Program-made: the position numbers and the translations under genes
The notes under the pieces: generated by a model
Databases searched by the model: none
The model's input: only the letters and a program-made list of their open reading frames with translations
Told to the model about the DNA's origin: nothing
Shown: positions 1 through 8,795 of the stretch, one piece after another
How positions within the stretch are numbered: the first letter of the stretch is position 1
How the letters are laid out: the number at the start of each line of letters is the position of its first letter
Assembly: GCF_041927875.1 (NCBI RefSeq)
Contig: NZ_JBHFHN010000007.1
Length of the DNA: 64,000 nucleotides
Source: Paracoccus sp041927875
GTDB lineage: Bacteria; Pseudomonadota; Alphaproteobacteria; Rhodobacterales; Rhodobacteraceae
Direction: 5' to 3' (one strand)

Positions 1-121
1 CATCTCTGATCTCCTCGTTCTTGGAGACCAGCAGACGGTAGATCGTAGCTTCCGTCACTGTCCAATTTTTGGGGGGGGTGCTCAAGGCCAAGCATGAGTT
101 GGCGAACAAGTTGTCGGCCAT
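1..121 (-). pseudogene. possible transposase remnant, cut by the window edge
   Basis: Reading the minus strand from an ATG at 121 gives 40 open codons running off the window start. The stretch TEATIYRLL resembles the linker between the helix-turn-helix and catalytic parts of IS3-like transposases. A run of eight G at about 71-78 lies inside the frame and could be a slippage site. Too short to identify the family; it could also be an unrelated gene start or chance. Confidence 0.25.
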
Positions 122-129
122 GTTAGACT

Positions 130-1228
130 CACTCTCACGTCGCCTCGCGGCCGCTATCCGCCTCGCGTGCGGCATAACAGCCGCACACATCACGCGCACG
201 ATCGCCCGTTCGGACTAAGGCCACGTCACACCCAAACCCATGCCACTTCGCAGCTGCTATCCGCCCCGCGCGCGGCGTAACAGCCGCAGACATCACACGC
301 ATGATCGCCCGCTCGGACTAAGGCCACGTCAAACACCTTCTCACAGCGCATCGGAGCCGCCACCCGACCCGTGTCAGTCATGACACCCGCCGACATGAGA
401 CGCCTAATTGGCCGACCCGAGCTCGGATTAGATCAAACCCTTCTTACATCGCCTCGGAGCAGCCACCCGACCTGTGTCCTATATGGAACCCGCAGGCATC
501 CGAGACGCCTGATCGGCCGACCGGGGCTAGAGTCAGATCAAACCCCTTCTCACGCGGCCTGGCAGCGCCCGCCCGAACCCCGGTATGACAGCCAGCCCGC
601 TTACTGACATGCCACGCACGATTTGGCGAACCAGTTATGGGCCGCGTTGCCCCCATGCTCACAGCGCCTCGAAGCCGCCACCCGACCTGCGTCACGGTAT
701 AACAGCCGGCGCGCTCACCAGCATGACCAGCACGATTTGGCGAAGCGGTTGTGCGCCGCGCTACACCGCTCTCGCGGCGCCTCGGAGCCGCGACCCGCGC
801 CTGGCATGACACCCGCCGACATGAGACGCTGATCGGCCGGCTGCAGCTAATGGCCACGTCACGCCCGCTCTCACGGCGCCTCGTAGCCGCTATCCGCCCC
901 GCGTCCGGCGTGAAAAGCGCAGTCAGATGAGGCACATGATTGGCCGGCCGCAGCTACGGGCAGGTCCAACCCCTTCTCACGCGGCCTGGCAGCGCCCGCC
1001 CGGACCCCGGTATGACAGCCAGCCCGCTCACCAGCATGACCGCATGATTTGGCGAACCAGTTGCGCGCCACTTTACACCGCACTCACAGCGCCTCCGAGC
1101 TGCGACTCGCCACCCGACAGGCATGACACCCGCAGACATGGCACAAGTGATCGGCCGTGCGGACCTAGGGCCACGTCAGACCCCTCATCACCGCGCCTCG
1201 GAGCCGACACCCGACCCGCGCACGACAA
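130..1228. repeat. tandem array of eleven diverged ~105-bp units
   Basis: The CAC (or its variant) at the head of each unit recurs at about 136, 244, 342, 445, 551, 660, 773, 872, 978, 1085 and 1189, spacings 98-113, mean about 105 bp. Typical unit parts in order are CTCACAGCGCCTCGGAGCC, CACCCGACCCGCGTC, GGCATGACACCCGC, GACATGAGACGC, GATCGGCCG and GGCCACGTCA. Units headed at 551 and 978 are a distinct, nearly identical variant with GATTTGGCGAACCAGTT at the end. No reading frame is kept from unit to unit, so I read this as non-coding. It lies just past the ctrA terminator. Function unknown. Confidence 0.85.
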
Positions 1229-1251
1229 GACCGCCACGGCCCGCCCAGCGA

Positions 1252-1284
1252 GAAAACCCAAGGCCCGGCCATCACGACCGGGCC
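1252..1284 (-). terminator. rho-independent terminator of ctrA
   Basis: On the minus strand GGCCCGG and CCGGGCC form a perfect 7-bp stem around a 9-base loop, followed by TTGGGTTTTC. It lies about 60 bases after the ctrA stop and separates the gene from the tandem array. Confidence 0.75.
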
Positions 1285-1345
1285 TGGCGGAGCAACCTTA
1301 TCTGCTGGTCGTCATCTGGCAAAGCTGGCGGGTCATCGGCGTCGC

Positions 1346-2059
1346 TCAGGCGCCCACGGCGACGCGGCGTTCGGCCTCGGCGATCTCGGGGTCGCGCAGG
1401 ACATAGCCCCTGCCCCAGACGGTTTCGATGTAATTGTCGCCCCCCGTCGCCTCGGCCAGCTTCTTGCGCAATTTGCAGATGAATACGTCGATGATCTTCA
1501 GCTCCGGCTCATCCATGCCGCCATAAAGGTGGTTCAGGAACATCTCTTTGGTCAGCGTGGTGCCTTTGCGCAGGCTGAGCAGTTCCAGCATCTGATATTC
1601 CTTGCCGGTCAGATGGATGGGCTTGCCGCCCGCCTCGACCGATTTGGCATCCAGATTGACATGCACCTGCCCGGTGCGGATCACCGATTGGGCATGGCCC
1701 TTGGACCGGCGGATGATCGCGTGGATGCGCGCCACCAGTTCCTCGCGGTGGAAGGGTTTGACCATATAGTCATCCGCCCCGAAACCAAAGCCGCGCACCT
1801 TGTTTTCGGTGTCGTCCGATCCGGTCAGGATCAGGATCGGCGTATCGATCCGCGCCTGACGCAACTGGCGCAGCACCTCCATCCCGTTCATGTCGGGCAG
1901 GTTCAGGTCCAGCAGGATCAGGTCATAGTCGTAAAGCTTGGCCAGATCGATGCCCTCCTCGCCCATGTCGGTGCCATAGACGTTGAAATTGGCATGGGTC
2001 AGCATCAGCTCGATACTGCGCGCGGTCGTCGGATCATCTTCAACAAGCAGGATTCGCAT
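1346..2059 (-). CDS. ctrA: cell-cycle response regulator CtrA
   Basis: An OmpR-family transcription factor of 237 residues, the usual CtrA length. The receiver domain (about 1-115) has the acidic pair E7/D8/D9, the phospho-acceptor D51 in LLDLNLPDMNG, T79 and K101 (MVKPFHRE). The winged-helix domain (about 125-225) carries the conserved CtrA segments LTGKEYQMLELLSLRKG and KIIDVFICKLRKKL. In Caulobacter CtrA controls replication and division. In Rhodobacteraceae it mostly controls motility, gene transfer agents and quorum-sensing outputs, and is often dispensable. A ribosome site (AAGGG) sits 7 bases before the ATG. A CtrA-type box lies 51 bp upstream, suggesting autoregulation. It is transcribed in the same direction as sciP, which lies just upstream. 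Confidence 0.97.
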   Translation of the reverse strand: MRILLVEDDPTTARSIELMLTHANFNVYGTDMGEEGIDLAKLYDYDLILLDLNLPDMNGMEVLRQLRQARIDTPILILTGSDDTENKVRGFGFGADDYMVKPFHREELVARIHAIIRRSKGHAQSVIRTGQVHVNLDAKSVEAGGKPIHLTGKEYQMLELLSLRKGTTLTKEMFLNHLYGGMDEPELKIIDVFICKLRKKLAEATGGDNYIETVWGRGYVLRDPEIAEAERRVAVGA

Positions 2060-2109
2060 GAGGCACCCTTGGCGTTCGTTCCCGTCAGTCGATCCAGATC
2101 ACGAAAAGG

Positions 2110-2124
2110 TTAACACACCGTTAC
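2110..2124 (-). promoter_or_regulatory. CtrA-binding box upstream of ctrA
   Basis: The sequence TTAA-CACACCG-TTAC matches the alphaproteobacterial CtrA consensus TTAA-N7-TTAA at seven of eight fixed positions. It is centred about 58 bp before the ctrA ATG, a fitting place for autoregulation, and lies in the gap between sciP and ctrA. No footprint evidence is available here. Confidence 0.65.
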
Positions 2125-2151
2125 CTTGTTCATGATTTTGCAGAAATCAAT

Positions 2152-2430
2152 CTAAAGATGCATGTATTTGCGCAGTTGGGTCGCGCGCAGCGCCGCAGGG
2201 CCGTGGCGATGGACCGCCAGAACCCACCCGTCAAACTCCTCCTCCGACAGATCATAGCGCCGAATCGCCTCATCGCGGCTGATCAGGCCATGGGTCACGC
2301 CGGTGACCACCCGCGCCTTGCGTGAGGCGACCCAGCGGCGCGTATCGGCCTCGGGCAGATCGGCCAGGGTGAACACGGTCCCGTCAGGCAAAGTGACAGC
2401 CCTTGGACCAGCGGATTTTTTCAGATACAT
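2152..2430 (-). CDS. sciP: SciP-like CtrA inhibitor (DUF1153)
   Basis: A 92-residue DUF1153 helix-turn-helix protein. Recognisable family blocks are LPDGTVFTLADLP, DTRRWVASRKARVV, GLISRDEAIRRYDLSEEEF and ALRATQLRKY. In Caulobacter SciP binds CtrA and blocks its recruitment of RNA polymerase; the same role is inferred here. I chose the ATG at 2430 because GGAAGG precedes it and the product then has family length. An ATG six codons upstream (2448) is possible. It lies directly upstream of ctrA on the same strand, 92 bp from the ctrA start, so regulator and anti-regulator are neighbours. The divergent gene mnmA starts about 105 bp away. Confidence 0.9.
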   Translation of the reverse strand: MYLKKSAGPRAVTLPDGTVFTLADLPEADTRRWVASRKARVVTGVTHGLISRDEAIRRYDLSEEEFDGWVLAVHRHGPAALRATQLRKYMHL

Positions 2431-2535
2431 GGGGCCTTCCCGGTTCATGTCGATGCGCCTTGATGGCCCGACAGCCCTTAAATCCGGGTGAAGCCCAAGC
2501 GGGATAATCATTCAATTTTTCCGGGATTTCGACCA

Positions 2536-3672
2536 ATGACCCAGCCGATCAACAGCCTTGGTTTCGCCAAAGCGCCGCGCGACACCCGCGTGGTGGTGGC
2601 GATGTCGGGCGGGGTCGATTCCTCGGTCGTGGCGGCGCTCTTGCACGATCAGGGCTATGATGTCGTGGGGGTCACGCTGCAACTTTATGACCACGGCGCG
2701 GCCTTGGCGAAAAAGGGTGCCTGCTGCGCCGGGCGCGACATTCACGATGCGCGCCGCGTCGCCGAAACCCTGGGCTTTCCCCACTATGTCCTTGATTATG
2801 AAAACATCTTCAAGGATGCGGTGATCGAGGAATTCGCCGATGCCTATCTGGCCGGCGCGACCCCGGTGCCCTGTATCCGCTGCAATGAAAGGGTCAAGTT
2901 CAAGGATCTGCTGGCCACGGCGCGCGACCTGGATGCCGATTGCATGGCGACCGGCCACTATATCCGCCGCCTGGACGGCCCGGCGGGGGCGGAACTGCAC
3001 ATGGCCGCCGACCCGGCCCGCGACCAAAGCTATTTCCTGTTCTCGACCACCAGCGAACAGCTTGATTTCCTGCGCTTTCCGCTGGGCGGGCTGGCCTCCA
3101 AGGCAGAGACGCGCGCCTTGGCCGCGCGCTATGGCCTGGCGATTGCCGACAAGCCCGACAGCCAGGACATCTGCTTCGTGCCGAACGGCAATTACGCATC
3201 CGTCATCGAAAAACTGCGCCCCGGCGCCGCCGATCCGGGCGATATCGTCGATCTGGAAGGGCGCGTTCTGGGCCAGCATCGCGGTGTGATCCATTACACC
3301 ATCGGCCAACGCCGCGGCCTGGGCATCGGCGGGGGCGAGCCGTTGTTCGTCGTCAAGCTTGACCCCGCGACGCGCCAGGTGATCGTCGGCCCGCGTGAGG
3401 CCCTGGCAACCCGCACCGTCATCCTGGGCGAGGTCAACTGGCTGGGCGATCAGCCCTTCACCGAAACCGGCCCGACCGAATTGCGGGTGCGCGTCCGCTC
3501 GACCCGCGCGCCTGCCTCGGCCATCCTGCGCCCGACCGGCCCCACCAGTGCCGAGGTCGAACTGACCACCGCCGAAGACGGCATTTCACCCGGCCAGGCC
3601 TGCGTCTTTTACGCGCCCGAGGGCAGCCGCGTGCTGGGCGGCGGCTGGATCAAGGGCACCCGTTCAATGTGA
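2536..3672 (+). CDS. mnmA: tRNA-specific 2-thiouridylase MnmA
   Basis: A 378-residue tRNA modification enzyme that makes 2-thiouridine at the wobble position 34 of Lys, Glu and Gln tRNAs, using ATP and sulfur from a relay. The PP-loop VAMSGGVDSS is near the N-terminus. The catalytic pair is visible as the cysteine in TPVPCIRCN and the one in SQDICF. The motifs MATGHY, DQSYFLF and the C-terminal TIGQRRGLGI are typical of the family. I chose the ATG at 2536, which fits family length; an in-frame ATG 48 bp upstream would run into the shared promoter region with sciP and has no better ribosome site. It converges on proB, with a large hairpin in the gap. Confidence 0.96.
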   Translation: MTQPINSLGFAKAPRDTRVVVAMSGGVDSSVVAALLHDQGYDVVGVTLQLYDHGAALAKKGACCAGRDIHDARRVAETLGFPHYVLDYENIFKDAVIEEFADAYLAGATPVPCIRCNERVKFKDLLATARDLDADCMATGHYIRRLDGPAGAELHMAADPARDQSYFLFSTTSEQLDFLRFPLGGLASKAETRALAARYGLAIADKPDSQDICFVPNGNYASVIEKLRPGAADPGDIVDLEGRVLGQHRGVIHYTIGQRRGLGIGGGEPLFVVKLDPATRQVIVGPREALATRTVILGEVNWLGDQPFTETGPTELRVRVRSTRAPASAILRPTGPTSAEVELTTAEDGISPGQACVFYAPEGSRVLGGGWIKGTRSM

Positions 3673-3717
3673 GTATTTGGGAACAGAAGAAGCCCCTTCT
3701 TTCTTGTCCAAATACGC
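3671..3717. repeat. facing pair of 22-bp dispersed elements forming a bidirectional hairpin
   Basis: One copy at 3671-3692 reads GAGTATTTGGGAACAGAAGA+AG. The second, at 3696-3717, is the same element on the opposite strand. They are separated by 3 bases, so the transcript from either side can fold into a long stem. The first copy begins at the mnmA stop codon. The gap lies between convergent mnmA and proB, so a bidirectional terminator is the simplest reading. Other single copies occur at 24835, 31961, 53540, 55863 and 61081. Confidence 0.75.
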
Positions 3718-3763
3718 ATCCGCACCATCAACCCGCGAAGGTGGCAACCCGCGCAGGTGGGCG

Positions 3764-4882
3764 TCAGTCCATGACCAGATCGTCGCGATGGATCAGCGCG
3801 GCGCGGCCCTGATAGCCCAGGATCGCCGCGATTTCGCCCGATTTATGCCCGGCAATCGCCACGGCCTCGTCGGCGGTATAGCGGATCAGACCGGCGGCCA
3901 GATGCCCACCGGCAGTGTCCAGCACCGCCACCGGATCGCCGCGACCGAAACGGCCCTCGACCCGCGTCACCCCGGCAGGCAGCAGCGATTTGCCCTGACG
4001 CAGCGCGGCCACGGCGCCGGGATCGACCACGATATGCCCGCGCGGCTTCATCGCCGCGATCCAGCGCTTGCGCGCCGCCTGCGGGTCGCCCTCGGGCAGG
4101 AACCAGGTGGTGCGTGCGCCGTCCGCCAGGGCGCTGATCGGGCGGCTGACCGAGCCTTCCATGATCGCCATGGCGCAACCGCCCGCGACGGCGGTGCGCG
4201 CCGCCAGCAGTTTGGTCTTCATGCCGCCCTTCGACAGGCCCGAGACCGGATCGCCCGCCATCGCCTCAACCTCGGGGGTGATGTGGGCGATCACGGGAAA
4301 ATGCCGGGCCTCGGGGTTGGTCTTGGGATTGTCGGAATAAAAGCCGTCGACATCCGACAACAGGATCAACTGATCCGCGCCCACCGTCACCGCGATCTGC
4401 GCGGCCAGCCGGTCATTGTCGCCAAAGCGGATTTCATCGGTCGCCACGGTGTCGTTTTCATTGACGATCGGCACCACGCCGAGGGCCAGCAAGGTCTCCA
4501 TCGTGGCGCGGCTGTTCAGGTAGCGGCGGCGATCCTCGGTATCTTCCAGCGTCACCAGCACCTGCGCGGCGGTGATGCCGTGGGGGGCAAGCGCCTCCTG
4601 ATAGGCCTGGGCCAGGCGGATCTGCCCGACCGCCGCCGCCGCCTGCGATTGTTCCAGCGTCAGCGGCCCGCCGGGCAGGTTCAGCAGCCTGCGCCCCAAG
4701 GCGATCGACCCCGAGGACACCAGGATCACATCCGCCCCGCGCCCGCGCGCCTGCGCCACGTCATCCACCAAGGCGGTCAGCCATTCAGCCTTCAGCCCGC
4801 CGGGCCCCACCAGCAGCGCTGATCCGATCTTGACCACCAGCCGCCGCGCGGCGCGCACATCGGGTGTCGTCAGGGTGTCCAT
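3764..4882 (-). CDS. proB: glutamate 5-kinase ProB
   Basis: A 372-residue enzyme for the first step of proline synthesis, ATP-dependent phosphorylation of glutamate. The amino-acid kinase domain (about 13-260) starts with VVKIGSALL and shows ILVSSGSIALG, PIVNENDTVAT and LLSDVDGFYSDNP. The C-terminal PUA domain (about 280-365) includes VDPGAVAALRQGKSLLPAG. The start overlaps the end of obgE by 13 bp, so the two are probably translationally coupled. proA is not in the window, although obgE-proB-proA order is common. Confidence 0.96.
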   Translation of the reverse strand: MDTLTTPDVRAARRLVVKIGSALLVGPGGLKAEWLTALVDDVAQARGRGADVILVSSGSIALGRRLLNLPGGPLTLEQSQAAAAVGQIRLAQAYQEALAPHGITAAQVLVTLEDTEDRRRYLNSRATMETLLALGVVPIVNENDTVATDEIRFGDNDRLAAQIAVTVGADQLILLSDVDGFYSDNPKTNPEARHFPVIAHITPEVEAMAGDPVSGLSKGGMKTKLLAARTAVAGGCAMAIMEGSVSRPISALADGARTTWFLPEGDPQAARKRWIAAMKPRGHIVVDPGAVAALRQGKSLLPAGVTRVEGRFGRGDPVAVLDTAGGHLAAGLIRYTADEAVAIAGHKSGEIAAILGYQGRAALIHRDDLVMD

Positions 4883-5907
4883 GTGCCTTCGGCCTCGTCC
4901 GGGGTGATGCGGGTGGTGCGGTCTGCGGCGATGGCCGACCAGAGCGCGCGCAGAACCTCGGTCACGCCCTGGCCCGACACGCCCGAGATGACCGCGACCT
5001 TTGCCCCCAGCTCTGCCTCAAGCGCCGCGCGACGCTCGGCCAGCGTGTCCGCATCCAGCGCATCGGCCTTGTTCAGCGCGGTCACGCGCGGCTTGTGGGC
5101 CAGATCGGGGGAGTATTTCTCAAGCTCGGTCAGGATGGTGCGGGCGTCCTCGGCCACGGTTTCCGACGTGCCATCGACCAGATGCAGCAGCACCGCGCTG
5201 CGTTCGACATGGCCCAGAAAGCGGTCGCCAATGCCGCGGCCTTCGCTGGCCCCCTCGATCAGGCCGGGGATGTCGGCCATCACGAACTCTTTGCCGTCGA
5301 TGCCGACCACGCCCAGGTTGGGGTGCAGCGTCGTGAACGGATAATCCGCGATCTTCGGCCGCGCGTTCGACACCTTGGACAGGAAGGTCGATTTCCCGGC
5401 ATTCGGCAAGCCCAGAAGCCCCGCATCCGCGATCAGCTTCAGCCGCAGCCACAGGGTGCGCTCCACCCCCGGCAGGCCGGGGTTGGCATGACGCGGCGCC
5501 CGGTTGGTCGAGGATTTGAAATGCATGTTGCCAAAGCCGCCATTGCCGCCCTTGGCCAACAGCACGCGCTGCCCCACCTCGGTCAGGTCGGCGATCACCG
5601 TTTCCTGGTCTTCCTCCAGGATTTCGGTGCCCACCGGCACGCGGATCACGATGTCATCGCCATCCTTGCCGGTGCGTTGGCTGCCCATGCCGCCCTGCCC
5701 CGACTTGGCGAAGAAATGCTGCTGATAGCGAAAGTCGATCAGGGTGTTCAGCCCCTCGACCGTTTCCACCCAGACATCGCCGCCGCGCCCGCCATTGCCG
5801 CCATCAGGGCCGCCGAACTCGATGAACTTTTCGCGCCGGAAGGACACGCAGCCCGACCCGCCGCCGCCCGAGCGGATATAGATTTTCGCCAGATCCAGAA
5901 ACTTCAT
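4870..5907 (-). CDS. obgE: GTPase ObgE
   Basis: A 345-residue essential GTPase involved in late 50S ribosome assembly and stress control. The N-terminal glycine-rich Obg fold (1-158) has GGGGSGC, GGPDGGNGGRGGDVW and AKGGNGGFGN. The G domain has G1 GLPNAGKS (166-173), switch TTLHPNLG, G3 DIPGLIEGA and G4 NKAD. There is no extra C-terminal OCT domain, as is usual in proteobacteria. AAGGGG precedes the ATG. Upstream lies ccdA on the same strand with a 37-bp gap. Confidence 0.97.
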   Translation of the reverse strand: MKFLDLAKIYIRSGGGGSGCVSFRREKFIEFGGPDGGNGGRGGDVWVETVEGLNTLIDFRYQQHFFAKSGQGGMGSQRTGKDGDDIVIRVPVGTEILEEDQETVIADLTEVGQRVLLAKGGNGGFGNMHFKSSTNRAPRHANPGLPGVERTLWLRLKLIADAGLLGLPNAGKSTFLSKVSNARPKIADYPFTTLHPNLGVVGIDGKEFVMADIPGLIEGASEGRGIGDRFLGHVERSAVLLHLVDGTSETVAEDARTILTELEKYSPDLAHKPRVTALNKADALDADTLAERRAALEAELGAKVAVISGVSGQGVTEVLRALWSAIAADRTTRITPDEAEGTWTP

Positions 5908-5944
5908 CGCGCGCCCCTTCGGTCAAGGGGGCGGGATAGCGCCC

Positions 5945-6688
5945 CTAGCCGAAACTGGCAAGGCCGGGGAATGTTTCCAAGAGCCAATAGGCAAAGGCCG
6001 AGAACGCCCCGGTCAACAGCGCCGCGCCGACGATGACCAGCAAAAGGCCCATGGCGCGTTCGATCACCGCCATGTGCCGCTTCATCCGCGCCATCAGTCC
6101 GACCGCGCGGGTGATGAAGATCGCCGCCAGCAGGAACGGGATGCCAAGGCCAAGCGCATAGATCGCCAAAAGCGCGGTGCCGCGCGCCATGTTCGCCTCG
6201 GATGCCGCGAGCGACAGGATCATGCCAAGCTGCGGGCCGATGCAGGGCGTCCAGCCAAAGGCGAAGGCCAGCCCCAGCACATAGGCCCCCATCGCGCTGC
6301 CGCCCTGATCGCCGGTCTCGATCCGCGCCTCGCGGTCAAGGATGGGGATGCGGATCACATGCAGGAAATGCAGGCCCAGGATGATGACCATGGCGCCGGC
6401 GGCGCGGGCGAACCAATCCTGCCAGGCCAGAAAGAACTGACCGAATGCGGATGCCGCAAAGCCCAGGAACAGGAACACCGTCGACAGGCCCAGCACGAAG
6501 AACAGCGCAGGCACCACCGCCGACCGCCGCCCCTGTTGCAGATCGCCCACCCCGGTGCCCGCCATATAGGCCAGATAGGGCGGCACGATCGGCAGCACGC
6601 AGGGCGAAAGAAAGGACAAAAGCCCGGCCGTCAACGCCACAAGCGCGGCGGGCAGGAAGGCGGCGTCGATCAGGTCAATTCCAAACAT
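5945..6688 (-). CDS. ccdA: cytochrome c biogenesis protein CcdA
   Basis: A 247-residue inner-membrane protein with about six transmembrane helices that carries reducing power from cytoplasmic thioredoxin to periplasmic apocytochrome c maturation factors. The two redox cysteines are C30 in SFLSPCVLPIVPPYL and C149 in FGWTPCIGPQLG. Both proline-flanked motifs match the short CcdA form rather than full DsbD. It is divergent from the DUF502 gene with a 178-bp gap that must hold both promoters. Confidence 0.93.
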   Translation of the reverse strand: MFGIDLIDAAFLPAALVALTAGLLSFLSPCVLPIVPPYLAYMAGTGVGDLQQGRRSAVVPALFFVLGLSTVFLFLGFAASAFGQFFLAWQDWFARAAGAMVIILGLHFLHVIRIPILDREARIETGDQGGSAMGAYVLGLAFAFGWTPCIGPQLGMILSLAASEANMARGTALLAIYALGLGIPFLLAAIFITRAVGLMARMKRHMAVIERAMGLLLVIVGAALLTGAFSAFAYWLLETFPGLASFG

Positions 6689-6866
6689 GGCCGACCGATA
6701 GCAGCTTGCCCGCGCCCGGTCACGCCCCCACGGCGCGGCGCGCTGTCACAGATCCGTGGTCGTGGAATGCCAGATTGCGGCGGGGTCGCGCTGCGCCTAA
6801 GCTGGGCTGGCGCTGCCGCCTGCCTGCGCCTGCCGAAAGCCCGCCCCCTGCTGAAAGCCCTTCCCC

Positions 6867-7607
6867 GTGTCCCAGACCGACCCGCATGACCCCGGCCCTG
6901 CCCCGCCCTCGACCGAGCCGCCGCATCTGATCCTGCCGCCCAAGCCCCGTGGGCTGTTTGCGGCGCTGCGCGCGTCCTTTCTGACCGGGCTGGTGGTGAT
7001 CGCGCCGATCGGCCTGACGGTCTGGCTGTTCTGGACGCTGGCGGGCTGGATCGATGGCTGGGTGCTGCCGGTGATCCCGGCGCGCTGGCATCCCGAACAC
7101 TATATCGGCATCAACCTGCGCGGTGTGGGTGTCATCTTCTTTCTGGTCTTTACCATCGTCATCGGCTGGCTGGCCAAGGGGCTGATCGGGCGGTCGCTGA
7201 TCCGCTGGGGCGAATCGGTGGTCGACCGGATGCCGGTGGTCCGGTCGGTCTATAACGGGCTGAAACAGATCGCCGAAACCGTCCTCAGCCAGTCCGAGGC
7301 AAAGTTCGACCGCGCCTGCATGGTCGAATATCCGCGCAGGGGCATGTGGGGGCTTGGCTTCGTCTCGGGCAAGGCCAAGGGCGAGATCGGGCGGCACAAC
7401 CCCGAGGATCCACTGATGGCGGTGTTCGTGCCGACCACACCGAACCCGACATCGGGGTTTCTGCTGTATGTGCCCGAAAGCCAGGTCATCTATCTGGACA
7501 TGACGGTCGAGGATGCGGCCAAGCTGATCATCAGCGCGGGCCTGGTCTATCCGCCCCCGCGGAAAGACGCCGCAAAGCCCGACCCTGCCGCCCTGCCCCC
7601 GGTTTAG
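6867..7607 (+). CDS. DUF502 family membrane protein
   Basis: A 246-residue protein starting at a GTG (MSQTDPHDPG). After a proline-rich cytoplasmic tail come two membrane helices (about 32-60 and 80-105) and a soluble domain with RSVYNGLKQIAET, TTPNPTSGFLLYVP and MTVEDAAKLIISAG, all typical of DUF502. The family has no settled function; some plant homologues act at endomembranes. It converges with the patatin gene, the stops being only 6 bp apart. No terminator hairpin is obvious between them. Confidence 0.85.
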   Translation: MSQTDPHDPGPAPPSTEPPHLILPPKPRGLFAALRASFLTGLVVIAPIGLTVWLFWTLAGWIDGWVLPVIPARWHPEHYIGINLRGVGVIFFLVFTIVIGWLAKGLIGRSLIRWGESVVDRMPVVRSVYNGLKQIAETVLSQSEAKFDRACMVEYPRRGMWGLGFVSGKAKGEIGRHNPEDPLMAVFVPTTPNPTSGFLLYVPESQVIYLDMTVEDAAKLIISAGLVYPPPRKDAAKPDPAALPPV

Positions 7608-7613
7608 CGCGGC

Positions 7614-8732
7614 TTACGCCCCGGCCAGCTCGGCCGCCTTTTCGGCAGCCTTTTCCGCCGCGCGGACCGAAGGCCGGATCGCCGGACCGAAGATCGGTTC
7701 CAGATCATAGCTGTCGCGCACCCCGATGCAGGATGAACATTCCGACAGCCAGCGGTCGGCGGCATCCTGACCGGCGGCCTTCATGCGGCCCAACATGCCG
7801 GGGCCGGGCAGGATCTTGGACCGCGCCGACAGGTCGTTCATCAGCGCATCATCCATGATCATGTGCAGGTTGATCGCCTTCAGCGTCATGTCCTTGATCT
7901 TGCCCTGCGCGATCATGCCCTTCATGAATTGCAGCGCGCGCAACTCGCGCAGCAGGCTGCTGTTGAAGCTGATCTCGTTGATGCGGTCGGCGATGGCGGC
8001 GGGGCTTTTCGGGATCGCGTCGCGCGACATCGGGTTGATGTTGACCACCACGATGTCGCCGGGCAGGTCCGCATCATAGAGCGGGAACAGCGCCGGATTG
8101 CCGGTATAGCCGCCATCCCAATAGGCTTCGATCTGGCCGGTGGCGGGATCTTTGAACTCGATCGCGCGAAACAGCGTCGGCAGGCAGGCCGAGGCCAGGA
8201 TCACGTCGGGCGTGACCTCTTTTTCCGAGAAGACGCGGATGCGGCCGGTGCGCACATTGGTCGCCGAGATGAACAGCAGCGGCCCGCGGCGGGCGTTGAT
8301 GCCATCATAGGGAAGGTCATCGACGATGGATTTCAACGGGTTACGGTAAAAAGGGCCGTAATCATAGGGGCTGAACAGGCGCGTCATCCCCTCGACCCAG
8401 GCGGCGGGCGAGAACAGCTCGGCCATGCGCTGCATCGGCGCGGGCACCGGCAGCATCGGAAAGAACCACCGCGCCAGCCGCGATTCGCTGACCTGTCCGA
8501 CCCGGCCCCAGACGTAATCCAGATTTTCGCGCGCGGCCTGACGCCCGGCATGGCCCGCGCCCTTGGCCAGCCCCGCCTTCAGCGCCGCGCCGTTCAACGC
8601 CCCGGCGGACGTGCCGGTGATGCCGGCGATCTCGATCCAGTCCTCATCCAGCAGACGGTCCAGCACGCCCCAGGTAAAGGCGCCATGCGCGCCGCCGCCC
8701 TGAAGGGCAAGGTTGATCTGGCGGGTTTCCAT
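7614..8732 (-). CDS. patatin-like phospholipase
   Basis: A 372-residue lipid acyl hydrolase with a Ser-Asp dyad. The oxyanion loop GGGAHG is at 12-17, the nucleophile Ser42 lies in GTSAG (40-44), and the partner Asp is in YWDGGYTGN. The ATG at 8732 is preceded by a perfect AGGAGG with five-base spacing. An upstream in-frame ATG would overlap the tRNA region and is unlikely. Substrate unknown. In this family some members degrade stored polyesters or membrane phospholipids. The tRNA-Thr gene lies just upstream on the same strand. Confidence 0.9.
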   Translation of the reverse strand: METRQINLALQGGGAHGAFTWGVLDRLLDEDWIEIAGITGTSAGALNGAALKAGLAKGAGHAGRQAARENLDYVWGRVGQVSESRLARWFFPMLPVPAPMQRMAELFSPAAWVEGMTRLFSPYDYGPFYRNPLKSIVDDLPYDGINARRGPLLFISATNVRTGRIRVFSEKEVTPDVILASACLPTLFRAIEFKDPATGQIEAYWDGGYTGNPALFPLYDADLPGDIVVVNINPMSRDAIPKSPAAIADRINEISFNSSLLRELRALQFMKGMIAQGKIKDMTLKAINLHMIMDDALMNDLSARSKILPGPGMLGRMKAAGQDAADRWLSECSSCIGVRDSYDLEPIFGPAIRPSVRAAEKAAEKAAELAGA

Positions 8733-8795
8733 GGGGGCCTCCTGCGGTGCTGTCGGGCGAACTGGTCTGGCTTTCGGGACTGAACGCCGCAGCAC

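Noticed and set aside
444..935. Protein gene of 163 codons inside the first array, minus strand
   Set aside because: The frame covers several repeat units without repeating itself in protein, has no ribosome site and an Arg-rich random-looking product.
130..1228. CRISPR array
   Set aside because: Units are about 105 bp and diverged throughout, with no short constant repeat separated by unique spacers, and no cas genes are near.
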